The notes under the pieces were generated by a model. It had not been told where the DNA came from and ran no database searches. It saw only the letters and a list, made by a program, of their open reading frames with translations. Shown in pieces: positions 11,275 through 24,948 of a stretch of DNA of 64,000 nucleotides (position 1 is its first letter; every line of letters starts with the position of its first letter). The stretch is from Epiperipatus broadwayi (Eukaryota; Onychophora; Udeonychophora; Euonychophora; Peripatidae). The stretch covers positions 744,001 through 808,000 of the forward strand of contig JAQFVV010000255.1 in NCBI GenBank assembly GCA_028023455.1, given 5' to 3'. A program made the translations under genes and the position numbers.

Positions 11275-11876
11275 GAATGTCTTTATGGGAGACTTTAATG
11301 TTACAATTGGTAAACAAATGAAAGATGAAAGTGCTGTAGGTAATTTTGGTTATGGTAATAGAAATGAGAGAGAACATAGACTTGTGGAGTTCGCAGAAAA
11401 AGAAAAACTTTATATTATGAATTCTTCTTCTTTTTTCTTTTTTTGAGAAAAATGTTAATAGGAAATGTACATGGAAACATCCAAATGAAAGTACAGCCGA
11501 ATTGGATTATATTTTGACTAACAGAAAATACATATTTCAAGATTGTAATATTCTTAATAAATTTAACACAGGAAGTGATCAACGATTGGTAAGATGCGTG
11601 TTAATGCAAAACTAAAGAGACAAAAATTATTTAAAAAAACAATATTTACAGTTGATATTCCTAATCTCCAGAAACATTCTAATGAATTTAAATTAGAACT
11701 CACAAAGCGGTTTCAAATATTAGTAGATTTTGAACCTGATTCAGATTTGAATGAAATTAATATGAAAATAATTGATACACTTTTAAAAACTGCAACAAAG
11801 ATAGCTGGTAGAAAAAAGCAGCAATTGGTTAGTAAAACATCTACTAAGACTAGAGAATTTATGAAGAAAAAAAGAA
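11275..11876 (+). pseudogene. RTE copy R2, endonuclease part
   Basis: Shows GDFNVTIGKQMKDESAVG-like words near 11290, a decayed FFEKNV, TWKHPNESTAELDYILTNR near 11470-11530 and SDQRLVRC (H lost from the catalytic SDH). The frame at 11594-11977 starts in R2 but its last part lies in the inserted HHR-D element. The copy is truncated at both ends and split by HHR-D; its other half is at 12301-12395. Confidence 0.85.
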
Positions 11877-12300
11877 TGAAGTATGGAGATGTTTATTATA
11901 TCTATAAAGATATTACATACGGACAGAGAAAGGTGAATAACTCCGTGTGTGTAAATTTAAAAAATCAGATATATTAATCTTTAACTGATGTTTAAAGTTT
12001 ATATCTGTGCTAATCTCTAGTTTCGAAAATGATTAGTAATAACCATTAGTGTATTTATCTGAAATGGATGGTGACAAAGTTGTGAGAGAGGAAGTTTGAC
12101 ATTGGTAAATGAAAATATAACAATTTACTCTAATACTTTGCGTATAATAAAGATGTATATGAGAGATTATGACCTGGGCCAACTGATGAGTGCTGGTTCA
12201 GCATGAAATGCATCTTGGGGGTCATTTGTCTTTTATTATATCTTTATTTATATGTATTTAAAAATAATGGTGAAGTATGGAGATGTTTATTATATCTATA
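11877..12300 (+). mobile_element. HHR-D: ribozyme retroelement, one unit plus 30-bp terminal repeat, inserted in RTE R2
   Basis: The insert begins and ends with the same sequence, TGAAGTATGGAGATGTTTAT plus a dozen bases (11877-11908 and 12271-12302), a 394-bp period. The 40.6-41.0 kb relative carries a homologous sequence at this point between its unit ends, so the terminal repeat belongs to the element: the insertion is a little longer than one unit, as expected from a circular or tandem RNA template. R2 continues on both sides with an A-rich junction (AAAAAAAG/AAT-like) that may be the true target duplication. There is no ORF; a hammerhead ribozyme lies at 12169-12225. Confidence 0.78.
12169..12225 (+). 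ncRNA. type I hammerhead ribozyme in HHR-D, intact
   Basis: CTGATGA (12183-12189), stem II GTGCT-GGTTC-AGCAT, GAAA (12205-12208), stem III A-U and U-A around GC, AUC cleavage triplet with the cut after C12214. Inner stem I is CCAA with TTGG; outer stem I is ATGACC with GGTCAT. All core bases are canonical. Confidence 0.88.
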
Positions 12301-12395
12301 AAAAAGGAATATGAAGATATATAAAAATGATGCATTAAAAAGAATTGAATATCTTAAATTTTGTAAAATGGTGCAGAAAAGAGCAGTTAGTATAA
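12301..12395 (+). pseudogene. RTE copy R2, continuation after HHR-D
   Basis: Matches R1 7077-7160 (GGAATATGAAGATATAT, then ATGATGCATTAAAAAG), so it directly follows the R2 sequence that ended at 11876. Confidence 0.8.
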
Positions 12396-15365
12396 GGAGA
12401 TGTCCTGTGGCAGAAAAGGCTCATAAAGTGATGGCTTTACAGTAACTCATGTGACTGAAGAAGGAAAATATAAGACAGAAAGAATGTTTGTATTAGAAAC
12501 TGCAATTAGGTTTGGTGTTCTTATTTCAAAATCATTCCAATATCTGCAACCTTGAAATCTTTCAGTAATCTTAGCACATATAGTGTATTTGCAGATTAAG
12601 TGTCTACTATTGAACTCTTTATTTAAAATACTAATTATGGCTGTTAATGTTTTAAAAAGATATTATTTTGATATTTTATATGTTTGATTGCATTATTGAA
12701 GTATCTGTGACCTTTTTTTCCTGTAATGCTTGTTTGATTGATATCATTCTAGAAATAATATCTAAAATGAAAAGTAGACTTTTATTTTAAAATTTGTGTT
12801 TACTGATAAATTTACTGGCTTAACTTTTGCAGAAATTTATTTAACATATAGACATTTATTTGAAAATTAATTGATATTCAAATGGTAATAATAGAGATAA
12901 AAAATTCATATTAAATGTTTTTATTGACTATGTATAGTCAATAATATGAAAAAATATCTATTATTTTTAAGTTTTTAGTATTGGCACAATAAATGAAAAT
13001 ATAAAACTATATCGTAATTTAAACTGACTGAACATCATAATTGATACTACATGGAAGCTCCTGGAAATAATATTATGAATTTATTGTTTATCTATGAGAA
13101 TATTAAAATTAATATATATATTGTAAGGTAACTTACAATATTATTAAGCTCACTTGTAGTAAATACATTATCCTTTTACATTAAAATACCCATATGCACA
13201 CATATTTAACTTAAATGTTAGTCTATAAATTTTTAATGACAAAAGGAAAGTCAAATAAATAGTTGTTTTAATGAAATCAAATGTTAAAATAATTATTTTT
13301 TTCAAATATTCATATATATAAAATAATTATTTAAGTTGACTAATATCACTAATTAAGACACAAAACATAGAGATAACCTTAGATCAAGTCATATCTTAGC
13401 AACTAAACATGAAGAAAATAAAATTAGAACTCAGTTTTACAATTATTAATTATGATGCATTCAGAACTAATCAAATACAAAATTGTAAAATGAAATACCA
13501 ATTTAACACATGCTAATTACTGGAAGTCAATTCTATTATCAAAGCTAAATCAAATAATTTCCAAATCTTTTACAAATGAACTAGTCACTATGCTTAATTA
13601 TTTTGCTGTGTTTGAATACTGAACATATTAAAAAGATAGATCAATAGTTTGAATGAATTTTTCTTAATTTATAAAATCTTCATTAGCAGAGAACTCTAAT
13701 ATCACTCAATAAAAGAGTAAATAAATTACTCTTTAAGATCATTAATAATAATTTCAAAAATGAAATTATCTTTAATATAATATTTAGAAAAATTCTTAAT
13801 AAGATTATTCTAAACTTGAATTTTAAGGAAGATAAATATCATTAAAAACACTTATATATCTAAACAAAATTATTTTAAGATTTCAAGTTATATAAAATGC
13901 ATCATGAGTAAATACAATTTGCCATAGGATCAAATGCTATTGTTGTAACCTAAAACAGTGCAATTGCTCATTACTACTGAAATGCCTAATATATAAATAG
14001 TCATCTATATAATTCAATATCCAACTTCAATTTATAGCAAAATAATTTACGAAAAGGGGTACCAACATTACATGAGAGGAATAATTCTGAACAACAGAGT
14101 ATACTGATTGCCTCATCGATGATTGATGATTGGAAAATAAAAGAACTTTATTCCTAATGAACATTACTATTCAAATTATAGAAATGAATATGACAGTACC
14201 ATAAACTTTTAATACATCATATCATCTTTACATACCAACATCCATAAATATCTACATTTTATTTCCTTTGCTTCTTAAATCCATTTACATTGGAATAATC
14301 CATTTTAGAAAATCGTTAGATAAAAAGAAAATGGAAAACTCATTGGTTAAATATTTTTTTATTTAATAAAATTTAGATCTTTTTTGTAAAGTGACTTGAC
14401 CAGGGTAATAAGTAAACTTAATTTGAAGATAAGATTTTATTGTTTTTCATATTAAATTCATTCACTTATGACAAAACAGAATTTTTGTTTATTACTAATT
14501 CAATTAATTTAGTAATATTTGTTTATTTTTTGTATAAATGACTAATATTCTTGCATGAAAGGTCTTTTCTTTCAATGATTGTCACCATACATAGATGGGA
14601 GGGGGTCTCATAAAAATGGAATCCACTCAAATGGATTCAATATTATAAAAGCCTTCATTTATACTTATATTGTTTAATTTAAATTTACTTAGTTACTATT
14701 ATAATTTTTTGAAATTATAAAATTTTGTTTATTGTTTTCTAACCTACTAAATATTGTTTGTGTTATGATACATATCTACTATGGAGATATGAGAAGGTAT
14801 CGTTTCAAACCCTATGTATTAATATAATAGAAATGTATGTAAAGCACTCATAATTATAAATATTGATATATAAAGATAAATTTGCATTGTTGTCAGTTAA
14901 TAAATATTGTTAATTTTTATTTTATTTTAAGAAAGTCTGTGATTTATTTAAATTATTTATTTTGTTTTCATAATAAAATAAGATTGAATATACATACCCT
15001 TAAATATATCCTAACTTAACATCATAATAACTTGGTTGAAAGTAATTTTGACAATTTATTGAGATTATATTAAGTAATATTATTACTCCAGGATATTAAT
15101 GGACCTCTGAAGAGTGTTAAGTGCAAAATTCATCTTGCATTTGAATACTGAGCATAACAGAATAATCAAGAGAGGTTCACCGTTGCATGAAGTAGTCTAA
15201 GTTGTATCTATATTTAATATTTAGATATTAAATTATCTCATTTGAAATAGATGCAATCATGGATTTAATTTTCATCACATCATTCATGTCATCCTATATG
15301 AGGACTCTAAGTCTGACTATAGTTAGATGCATTCATCTTTATTCCTTAAGGGACTGTGGACTGTT

Positions 15366-15401
<36 letters not shown>

Positions 15402-17265
15402 TAGATATTTCTGCTATATGTTAAAATATATTCCTCTTATGTACATATATTTAATAGGTGTGCATAATAATGCATGTATGTACATTGTAAATGAACTTTG
15501 CTCAATACACATAATTTTACTTCAATCAATATTACACATATAGTATATGTAAGTCATTAGATATTTTTGCAGTAAGTTAATTTATATATACTGTTAATGT
15601 TATATGAATTTTCATTTTATATTGTATTTAGCATGTGTACATAATTATGTGTATAATAAATCAATAACTAAGTTTACTATTTAAAGTGATAAAATTATTT
15701 TTATTTTAAAACAGCTGTTTTTTTAAAAAAAATGCTAAAAAAATTCACAATTTTTTTTTAACTTTCTGCCAATTGTTTTGAATAAAGTGATTCTTGTAGT
15801 TTATTTTTTTAAAAAAAACATTTATTTTGAAATAAATATAAAAACAGTTTTAAATAGAAAGCTTGGTTACTGATTTAATATACATATATTATTATGAACA
15901 CATTCTAAATATAATATATGTAATGGTTTAAAAAATGTTATTAAATTGAATTAAAAAAATTTTTAACTGCACTTTTGTGACCATTATTTAAAGTGAATAA
16001 AAATTTTAAGAATAATTATTAACTGCAAAATGTAAAATTATTAAATATTTTTTATATTTTTCCTACCCTCTGTTCCATATCTATTAAACTCATTGACATA
16101 TTGAAAAAATACATGTTTTAAATGGATTAGGATGTTATAACTTAGTTGTATATTAATTTTCAAGCAATTCTATTGAACTTAAATATATTAAATCTTTATT
16201 TTAAAATTTCATTCTAACTTGAAAAAAATCAAAAGTTAACAAATGAACAAACACATCTTCCAAAATCAATAAAAGCATTTAAAAACACATTGCTGAGCAT
16301 ACAGTTACATACACTTAACCAATATGTAATTTTTCTCTTTTTTTATTGTTTTATTTTCTTCAATTAAAAATTGATCTAGGAACATTTTACTCTTGAATTT
16401 ACTAATTCTATGACCAAGTTAAATCATGCAGTAAATAATATTAAAGATAATGAATATGATAATGATATTAGTATATAATATTAAATAATATTCAAATTAT
16501 TAAATATATTTTTAAGAAATGAAGTAAAACAAACAATGGGGATAACAACCTTATCATTATAACATTTTTTTCTTTTTTTAAATTAAGAATTGTCTGACAA
16601 AAAGTTTTATACCCCTCTGAGAATTTTTTTTAGAATAGTCTGAATATGAAATTGTAGATCATTGATTAGCTGGTGTATTATTATCCAAACAGTAACACAT
16701 TGTTGATATTTTTGATCAGAAGGTAAGGAAAATGATTGCAATCATAAAAAAATAAATGTATTGCTCTGGAGTTCATAAGTTCAAGAACAGGAAGTGGCAA
16801 AGTAAGAGCTTGATACATGGATTTGAAACTCTGAAGATTGTCATTCTTTCACTGCACAAAATGATTTAGAATATGACTTCCAATTTAGGTGACCAAATCT
16901 AAATACAATCAACTATGGACAGAATGAAGTGCTTATTTCTTAGGAGATTGATAAATTTAGCTAAGGCTTAAAAATATAAAACACAAAATGTCTGAGAACT
17001 AAAAAAAGTAATCAATACAGTTTTAGTAATCCTGTATCTTACAAAAATCAACCAGCATAAAATTCAAATGCAGAATACTACAATATGAAAGCAGTATTAT
17101 CATAAATCTAGAAATTGTTCAATGGCTGACTGAAAATTTGTCATTCAGTCAGACAAAAGTCAATGAGTTTATTTTAACATCTCTAAAACTATATTCAGTC
17201 TAAATTAATAAGTTGTCAATAGACAAAATAAATATAATAATCAAAGTCCTTAAGAGTACCTTGAT

Positions 17266-17357
<92 letters not shown>

Positions 17358-18529
17358 GTGTGTGTTCATGCTTGTGTGTTTGCATACTAAAAATAATAAA
17401 TTATAAATTTTATATTTTCTAAAGTTTTTAGTGCATTGCATATTTTATTGAAAATAAATTTACATGTAACATATATAATGCCCATGTCTTGAAGTAAAAC
17501 TCTAATAAAGTGATATAAAAAACTTTTATACTGTAGGGAGATAAGATTTGAGTCTCATATGGTAACCAAGATCATGCCAACATAATTCATCAAAAGTTTT
17601 GACAGTTTTAAAAAACAAAGACATATTTTTACATCTTATTGTTGCTACTCACTGATAATTTTTAATTTAATTTGAAATATGCCATTGAAAAACCATTTGA
17701 TGTGAGAATACCATAGAGTGGGATTGAATAAAATTCTCAAGTGAATTTGAAAAGATTTGATATTATAAAATTTTTATAAAATGGAAACATAGCAGAGAGA
17801 ACTGCCAAATATTTAATGATACTAAGTATTTTGGTATCTTTATGTAATACATTTTTTAAAGCAGAGTATTTGAAACTGTTTTCTTAATGTGAATGATTGC
17901 TAAATTTACTTCAAAAACTTATCTTGGTTTAAAAGTAGCTAATATTAATTAGTAATCTGAAATTCCAAACTTGAAAATTTTGTGTTGTATCAATGATGAT
18001 TGTTATGACAACAGACTGCAAACTATGATATTATATTACTCTTTATATAAACACTAAGTATTGTTTGACAACTTCAATGAAAGTCTTTAAAAAATAAATG
18101 GAGTACAAGAAAATATAATGGACTATTTTGGGCTGTTTACAAATATAAAACTGGTGGTCTAGATTAAATAAAAGAATTAGTATTCATTGCTTCATCAGAG
18201 TGTAACATTTTTCTTAAAAAATAATATAGGCTCATCATATGCAAGAATTTTACTGTAAAAGTAGTCATGTAAAAAGAACATTAATTAATAATGTTTGTTC
18301 TTATTTTAAACTGAGAGTTTAAGCTCTGTGTATTGTTGCTGAGTTCTTTTATATTTGGAATAACAAACCATTCAATTAGTTTAGTAGCAGACCAAAGAAT
18401 CAGAAGTTAGGTATCCAAGGAAATTCCTAAGGAATATTTTTACAAAGGAGTAAAGCATTCCAAAATTATAATTCTTTGTCGCAATACTTATATTTTTTAA
18501 GTAATTATAAATTTATTAAACGCACATTG
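12396..18529. other. AT-rich stretch with microsatellites, no gene seen
   Basis: No coding region, RNA gene or dated repeat is recognised. It holds (AT)n tracts at 15369-15400 and a long one at 17269-17354. Short frames here follow the microsatellites or show no conserved features. A slightly less AT-rich part at 16640-17170 has no recognisable translation. Confidence 0.55.
17269..17354. repeat. (AT)n microsatellite, long
   Basis: More than 80 bases of pure AT dinucleotide, followed by TG-rich sequence. Confidence 0.97.
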
Positions 18530-18539
18530 ATTATGTAAG

Positions 18540-18700
18540 TAATATTTACCGAGGCTGTAACCTCAAGAATATGTGTGTAAAATGCGATAGTAGGGACCTC
18601 TACAGGTGTTTAACCACAAGCTTCCCTCTTTTCTTCCATAGCGTAAGTTTGTGGTTAAACACCTGTAGAGGTCCCTACTATTGCATTTTTTAAGTAATTG
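18540..18700. repeat. inverted repeat of the 3.6-kb repeat family
   Basis: AAAATGCGATAGTAGGGACC ... GTGTTTAACCACAAGCTT (about 18578-18626) is followed, after a short loop, by its reverse complement (18645-18692). The outer left flank GAGGCTGTAACCTCAAG matches the repeat at 3630-3650. It is another inverted-unit arrangement. Confidence 0.75.
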
Positions 18701-19838
18701 AATAAAACAGAAGCAAAAGTGTTTATCTAAAGTCAATTACTGCAAAGTTCAATAAAAAAATACAGTTAATTTATCTCAAAAACAGATTTGAAATCATTTT
18801 ATATGGTTTGAATATTTAATAAAAAGAGCAGTTTCAAGAATTAGAAAAACAATAGATTTTTTTTTACTGATACATCATTCATTTCTTAATTTAGAGTAAC
18901 ATTGTTTTCATACCTTATGATAATTTCTCCGAATTATTTAGAAAGAGATCTTAAGGGTTTACAGGTAAAAAAAATTATTTTTTAACATGTACATTTATTA
19001 ATGTGTGTGTGTGTGTGTAAATAAAAATATGATGTAGGAAGCGTTGCTTGAAAAAAGTGTTTGTTCTAAATGTAATATTAAAAAAAATTTGCAAACATAA
19101 AGAAAGAATGGATTCTTTGTTTTTTTGTTTTTTTTTATAAACTTTATTTTGCACAATTAAAAGCATTGATCAATTTACCAAGAAAAATAATAACTCTGTC
19201 AGGTTTTATTTTTATATTGACTTCCAGAGGGAAGAAAAGTTAAAAGAATTTATAGGTTGATGGTTTTTTGATTATTTGCTGATAATTTGAGGTAACCTGA
19301 GTCACTAGTTATTACTTGTTCATAATATGCTTTAGTAAAAACAGCTAATATTAGATGAGAAATTTTCACAAAGATGATCAAGGATGGATTGTGAAAATGG
19401 AGAGATTCCTAAATAATATCCAGTAACTATGGATAAACTAAATAATAGGCAAGTTAACTTTCAATGCGCTAAAGGCATTTCAAATAGTTTTATTTTTTTA
19501 ATAACTAAATTTTTTTTTTGTTTGAAGGATATTTTCATATGTTGAAATAATTATAAAATGCAAACATTGTAAGTTTTTTTCTTTTACATAAACATATCAT
19601 GACAGCAATGTCTTAAATTTACACCCATTTAACTGTTTAATTAGTATTCTTCTCCACTGGTAATTTTACACATCTCTTTGTAAATGATTGTAAATAATTG
19701 GCTTGCAAAAAATTCTATATATTAAATAAATAATAACTCTATCAGTTTAACAATAGCCTTTTCCACTATACAAACATCTATGTAATTATTCATATATATA
19801 TATATATATATATGAATAATTACATAGATGTTTGTATT

Positions 19839-19882
<44 letters not shown>

Positions 19883-20699
19883 AGTGCAATGTCTCAATAT
19901 AAATGATTAATACAAGGCCATGATTCTATATTCAAATCTAGAATAGTGCTTGATTTTTTTAAGGTAGCTACAGATTTCTCATATAAGCACACTAGTTTTT
20001 AGTTAGTCAGTTTTTAGACAATTTTAAAAGATATTCAAATAACCTTCTGCAAAGCATATGTTTCTTCAACATTTTTTATAAAGAAACTGTAAAGTAAAAG
20101 ACATTATTTACCAAGTATTCCAATTTGATGCATGGTGAGAGTTTTAGTAGTTTTTAATATTTTCTATACCTCAATAAATCACCATTTATTTATCATTTAA
20201 TATTAAATAATTAACAGGGTTTTTATGGTCATCTATTAGAAAGAAAAATTTTCAAGTTATAGCCCAGCTTGAATTTGAATCCACCATGCTGTAAAATTCT
20301 TCAGATATCCAATATTGATTAATAAATGAGTATATATTATAACATTTAGCTTTAACAGAAGCTAAATTCCAAGCCAAATTTAGTGCCAAGACATCTAAAA
20401 AAAATTTATATAGTCCAATTCTGTAATCAATAGATTTTTATTAGTGCTTTATAATGTCATAAGTTTTGCATATAAACATTACTATATCAGTAGTTTCATA
20501 GATTGTATAGCTGTAAAATAAATTTTAAATAGCTTAAATTATAATAATTTTAAGCTTAAATAAGTGTTTATTATACTAAAGTTTTTAAATTTTAAATAGC
20601 TAGTAATTTAAATGATAAATAATGCATTTTTAAATTAATAATATCAATTTATTCCCAATTTAACAGTTAAAATCTTTCAAAAAACTTGTAGTAATTTTT
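18701..20699. other. no gene seen apart from AT hairpins
   Basis: AT-rich with homopolymer runs and a (TG)n tract at 19001-19018. No coding signal. Confidence 0.55.
19770..19891. repeat. two adjacent (AT)n hairpins
   Basis: Arm 19770-19793 (ACAAACATCTATGTAATT...) is inverted at 19813-19836 around (AT)n. Immediately after, ATTGCACTACATATA (19836-19850) is inverted at 19876-19890 around a second (AT)n tract. Confidence 0.9.
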
Positions 20700-21100
20700 A
20701 AGATTAAGAACTCAGATTTGAACCATGTGTTTTTGGTTTGCTGGTACTTAACCTATTCATGTTTACACCCGCACAATGCAGGCAATGATTTTCAAATTAT
20801 AAACATCCAAGTTGAGGTTAAGATTAACAGAAATCTACGCAGGCTACGCGTGTGCTTTTTACACTTTCGTTTTGAGCTTTCTCTCTACTTTCCAGAAAGG
20901 TAAATTTTATTTTTCTATGATAAAAAATAAAAAATTTTATGATAATTTTTGTGATCAAGTAGATTGAATTTTTTTGTCTTTCTCTCATTTTTTTTGATAA
21001 TTACTGGAGAAGAGTTCAACGTGAAAAATATGCTGGTAAAAAGTTTTACTTTTTTCGTTGTATTTTGAAGAAAATGTTATGGGGGTTTAATGGTAAGTAT
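20700..21100 (+). other. less AT-rich segment with splice-donor-like sites; possible exon or promoter
   Basis: 20720-20902 is richer in GC and CpG than its surroundings (CTACGCAGGCTACGCGTGTG) and ends at CCAGAAAG followed by GTAAAT. A second segment, 21000-21093, ends with a near-consensus donor, TAATG then GTAAGTATT. No conserved protein is encoded. It could hold the 5' exons of a gene such as MFSD9, but this is only inference. Confidence 0.25.
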
Positions 21101-21169
21101 TTTTATTTTTCTATATTTTTTTAATTACTATTTTATTATATGTTTTTTGATTATTGTTTTTTTAATATA

Positions 21170-21760
21170 TATTTTCTTTAAAAAAAAAAAGACTATTGAA
21201 ACTAACATAAAAAAAAAGATTGTGCATATTTTTCTATAATGTGAGCTTGGGTAGATGGAGTATTTGAATTAATTGACATGAGACAAAAATAAATATATTT
21301 TGGAACTATAATGACCTGATTTAGATTTTTCTATAATTTTTTGTCTGCATTTTAATAATAGTAAAAATACGCAAATGCTAAAAGTAACAATTTTGACCAT
21401 ACATAAACTTAGGCTGATTATAGACTATTGCAATATAAATTTCAAAGCTGCATATTTTTTAATTATTATTTTTTTCATATATATATATTTGATAAAAAAT
21501 ATATGAAAAAATTACTATTGAAACTAACATAAAAAAAATAACTCGTGATTGTGTATATTTATATCGTGAATTATCTCCATTTTTGATATGATGTGAATTT
21601 GGGTGAATATTTAAATTAATTGATATGAGACAAAGATGAACATATTTTGGAAATATAATGACCTGATTTAGATATTTCTATAATTTTTTTGTCTGCATTT
21701 TAATAATAGTAAAAAAATAGTAGGCCAATACTAAAAATAATCGTTTTGACAGTATATATA
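21170..21760. repeat. degenerate tandem duplication, unit about 310-370 bp
   Basis: GAAACTAACATAAAAAAAA, then TATAATGACCTGATTTAG, then TTGTCTGCATTTTAATAATA occur in the same order at 21197-21365 and at 21520-21710. Confidence 0.8.
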
Positions 21761-24700
21761 TATAAATTACTAACGTATGTACCTCAAGCTTAACTCTTTG
21801 ATGAATTTAGAATTTAATTCACTTTTCATTTTATTTTATTATTTTATTTTGTATATATAGTGGCTAGTTTAGTAGTACTTTTTAATAAATTACAAACTGT
21901 ATTGATGTTCTTTATTATAATATTCAAATTATATTAATTATTGATCAATATTAATTACTTGTTATAAGGGATGTTACTAGAAATGACTTATTCATTGCTA
22001 ACCCTGTATGGAAATACATTTTGAAGGGCTACTAAAAAAATTGATAGGTACTAATGTCTTTATTCTAGGAAGTTTTCAAGTGATGGATTATCCTAAGTAA
22101 GTGTTATTATATACTATTTTTTTAGAAATTTAATTATGAATCCAACTAACCTACTAACAAAAATATCATTTTAAGTTGTATGCATGATAATTTAGGATTT
22201 ATGAAATAATATGAAAATAATTATTAGAAATATTAACTTTTTTCTTTTTTTTTTATTACTTTGAATATCAATGATTATTTTTTTCAGTTTAATTAGATTA
22301 TTTGGTGTTTCATCTTTAAAACAATATTTATTATATTATTTATTAATAAAACTTAAAGTTATGATAAAATTTGTGGCTTAGCAAAAAAAATTTAAATATT
22401 CAATATGGTTGCTTGATAGTGAAATTGTTAAAGTATAATTTTTTAGATATAAGAGAAATAAATAATTATATGTTTCAAATGTTTAAAAATAATAAAAATT
22501 AAGAAATATTTCATTGATTTTATAAAATAGAAACATGATGTGTAAAATCTTTGTTTTGATTATGGCTCATTTTTTTAATATTTACAGAAACAAAATGTGA
22601 ACTTTTAAAATTTATTTCAGTAATAAGCAAAAATATCTATCAAATAAAGTCAAATTTATTTTCTGATAAGTAATAAATATTTTATCATTTATTTTATGTT
22701 AATATGTGAGACAAAGAAAATATCAGAAAATGCTGAAAAGTAAGGGGTGTTAGACTGCATATCAGAAAGGTTAATTTGAAAAACATGAATTTAAATATTA
22801 GTGAACTATTACTTGCATCTTAATAAACATAGATCATAATTTAAATTCATGGATATTTGTTTGTATAGTCATAAATTTATTTTATTATTTGATACCATAT
22901 AATTATCTGAAATTTTCATTAAGGATATCTGGAAGCACTTTTGTATTTTATAGTTTTTCTTCTAAATTTCCATATTTAAATTATAGTGCATATTATGTTG
23001 GATATATTTGCTGGTCACAAGACTTTATTTGCCAAATTTATCTGTTCACGTTCCAGTATTATTGACATAAGAAAGCTAAAGTACTTTGTTTAATTTATGT
23101 AATTTAATGGTAAAAGATTAAATTTACTTGTATTTATGATTTTTGCATACAAATGTTTTAAGTGCATATTAATTTCATATATGCTATATATTGAAATATT
23201 TTAAAATCTCAGATTAAAAATGTATTATATTTCATATTTTAAAATAGCATTTCCTTTGTACAAATGAATTATTTATTTATAAATATATATTATGCTATAA
23301 GTTGAATAAATAGATATATGTTTCTGTTGTTTATTTTATGCTTATTTATTGCCTAATGTTAATGGAGCCATATTTGGCATTATTTATTATCTTTCATATC
23401 TGTTAGTTATAGTATTTTAGTTCCTCTCTATTTTATAAATGCTTATATGTTTAGAGAAAGTAGCATTGTTCTATGACTTATCATCTTGCTAGCTTATTTT
23501 GAAAGTGATTGTGGCATTAGTCTCTTTATTATTGTCTTGTTGATACATATTTTAAAAGATTCTCTCTTGTTATTATTATTATTTTGCTAGCATACATATG
23601 CTCATAAGCATATATTTTGGAGATAGTAGCTCATGCTATCTCTATTTTAAGGTAATTCCTATTTATCCTTTTTCCTTGATGCGCATTCTTATTATTTTTC
23701 CTGCCTAGTGGCAAGACCTAGATACTTTTATTAGTTCTTTAAAGAAGGTGGATTTCTATGAGCTATGCCATCATACTTTTCATTTTTGTCTTACTTAATT
23801 ACTTAAAGATGGATTTTGCTTGTAGTTTATAGTATGTTTAGTAAAGCATGTATAATATTTTACCATGTTTTTATTTGGCATTTTATGATTTTACCAAAGT
23901 ATTGAGATATTTCACCCTTACCTCTATAGAATTATTGATTGGCTTATATATGACTAACTTGTTGTAGATGTGTAAGACTTATATCTGAGCTTTGTAATAA
24001 TGATAACAAATAGACAATATACATCTGTCTTATCACTCCTTCATCACTGGATTGTTAAGCTACTATTATTTTTTAGTATGTTAAATATTTGTAAAAGGGA
24101 TACTGTCTTGTATGAAGGTTATTATCATTGTATAAATGCATTGATAAGAGAGAACTTTTTGATAATTAAACAATATAAAGTTTGTTCTAATCTGCTGAAT
24201 TATATTTGTTTAATCCAATTGAATTTATATTTTTTTATAAAACATGATGTAAATTTTAATTCTTGTTATAATTTTTGAGAATGTAACATTGTGAAAACTT
24301 TTGGCTATGTGGACTCAAGTATGGAGTATTTTTTATTTGTATTTCTTTTTCCATAGAATAAATATTTGTTTTATTATTTAAAAAATTTTTCATAGACATT
24401 TGTTCACATCATTCCACTTATCAATCATTAACCATTCCACTTATAAATAAAATTTAAATACTCATAAAATGTTATAAATTATTTAAGTGCATTTGCTAAA
24501 AGAGTATATGAACCTTGACAATAGTAAGGGCCACTTTATTGAATTATTTAAGCATTAGTAGAATTTCTGAGAAAGATGTATTTGCTTAATAAAAAATTAT
24601 AATTTGTTTATTACATTGGATCACTTTATCTAATTTGATATGCTTATTTTAAATTACTGTACATATTTATTTTAAAATCATTTTCACATTTGGAGATCAT

Positions 24701-24948
24701 ATTTATTATTCTATGATAAACAATGTACTTTATATTTAAAAGATGTTTAAACAGATTTATTTTAGGATTTTTAGAATGATTATTAAATCTCTTACCCATT
24801 CTTAATATATGAATGTACTTCTATATTGTTCATTATCTTATTCTAAATCTAAGAGATTATGTTTATTTTATTTAAGTTAGCAATTTGCTAAGATATCATT
24901 CAATGTAGAATAAATCTAAAGAGTCAAAAATAATCTATTTTATATTTA
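21761..24948. other. no gene seen
   Basis: AT-rich. One small candidate exon at 22075-22102 is bounded by TTCTAG and GTAAGTG but codes nothing recognisable. The frame at 24000-24278 has no recognisable domain. Confidence 0.5.

Noticed and set aside
11877-12302. Taking the 32-bp direct repeat around HHR-D as a plain target-site duplication
   Set aside because: The homologous sequence lies inside the unit in the 40.6-41.0 kb copy and is absent from RTE R1 at this place, so it belongs to the element.
17200-17422. Frames rich in Tyr-Ile repeats at 17.2-17.4, 15.3, 31.5-31.8, 41.6-41.9, 47.1-47.4 and 48.9-49.1 kb
   Set aside because: Translations of (AT)n microsatellites.
24000-24278. 92-residue plus frame as a gene
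   Set aside because: AT-driven hydrophobic sequence with no recognisable motif, promoter or splice context.
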